7,218 bases of DNA from Comamonadaceae bacterium (GTDB lineage: Bacteria; Pseudomonadota; Gammaproteobacteria; Burkholderiales; Burkholderiaceae), in contig CANCCJ010000125.1 of the NCBI GenBank assembly GCA_947374535.1, positions 1-7,218 of the forward strand. Direction: 5' to 3'. How positions within the stretch are numbered: the first letter of the stretch is position 1; every line of letters begins with the position of its first letter. A program made the translations under genes and the position numbers. Positions 7,038-7,218 of this stretch are shown here, in pieces. Below the pieces are notes generated by a model. The model was not told the origin of the DNA and did no database searches. It saw only the letters and a program-made list of their open reading frames with translations.

Positions 7038-7218
7038 GTCGCGCTCCTTTTGTGAGCAACGCCGCGTGAGCGGCTTGCGTGCCTGCGATGCGACCAAACG
7101 CTGTGCCAATGGACATGCCTACGCCGGCGGTGTAACCCTTGCCTAAAACGTTGCCAGACATCATCTCGCCCGCCACAAAGAGGTTGTCACTGGGAATATC
7201 GTTGAAGCGCACAGCAGC
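7024..7218 (-). CDS. tcuA: FAD-dependent tricarballylate dehydrogenase TcuA (C-terminal part only)
   Basis: The frame is open to the right edge and ends at TGA (7024-7026), giving the last 64 residues. The segment [20 protein letters not shown] and the following [14 protein letters not shown] match the C-terminal FAD-contacting end of the fumarate reductase/succinate dehydrogenase flavoprotein family. The GNVLGKGY and FGRIAG forms are typical of TcuA. TcuA oxidises tricarballylate to cis-aconitate, and its flavin is thought to be reoxidised by TcuB. The gene order tcuA-tcuB, with a 14-nt overlap, supports the name. The N-terminal Rossmann motif, catalytic residues and start are outside the window, so substrate specificity cannot be judged. 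Confidence 0.9.
   Translation of the reverse strand, partial: AAVRFNDIPSDNLFVAGEMMSGNVLGKGYTAGVGMSIGTAFGRIAGTQAAHAALLTKGARHANA
7044..7048 (-). promoter_or_regulatory. Ribosome binding site that sets the tcuB start
   Basis: On the minus strand AGGAG lies 6 nt before the ATG at 7035-7037, inside the last codons of tcuA. This ideal spacing favours the 390-residue TcuB over the 414-residue reading from 7109, and it implies that tcuB is translated by ribosomes coupled to tcuA. Confidence 0.8.

Noticed and set aside
7038..7109. A 24-residue N-terminal extension of TcuB from an ATG at 7109
   Set aside because: The added residues lie within tcuA and do not resemble TcuB, while ATG 7037 has AGGAG at ideal spacing.

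Overview
The window looks like a piece of a betaproteobacterial chromosome, most likely Burkholderiales and plausibly Comamonadaceae (a Limnohabitans- or Rhodoferax-like genome). The reasons are the probable truB-typA gene order, a TctC/Bug-type binding protein placed directly behind tcuAB, moderately high GC, and heavy use of TTG for leucine in typA. The genus is an inference; no rRNA or other marker is present.

Left part, plus strand (1-3101). The first 88 bases are the last codons of an upstream gene, probably truB. typA (bipA), the ribosome-associated translational GTPase, follows after 14 nt. A strong intrinsic terminator (1937-1965) follows typA. Seventeen bases later starts a 372-residue crotonase-fold protein with the hallmarks of 3-hydroxyisobutyryl-CoA hydrolase (valine breakdown).

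Right part, minus strand (3128-7218). Five tightly packed genes run toward the first block and converge with it. In transcription order they are tcuA (3' end only), tcuB, a TctC/Bug periplasmic binding protein, a ModA-like periplasmic binding protein, and a short family III (CaiB/BaiF) CoA-transferase. Gaps are -14, 17, 25 and 7 nt, so this is almost certainly one operon. Its promoter, the rest of tcuA and any regulator lie beyond position 7218.

How the operon may work. TcuA is a flavoprotein that oxidises tricarballylate to cis-aconitate. TcuB takes the electrons through two 4Fe-4S clusters and a membrane domain toward the quinone pool. The two secreted binding proteins would capture a carboxylate in the periplasm, but no membrane permease is encoded in the window. 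The CoA-transferase suggests that a substrate or product may also be handled as a CoA thioester. The use of two unrelated binding proteins plus a shortened CoA-transferase with tcuAB is the most unusual aspect of the window. No mobile element, CRISPR array, tRNA or rRNA was seen, and no non-coding stretch exceeds about 70 bases.
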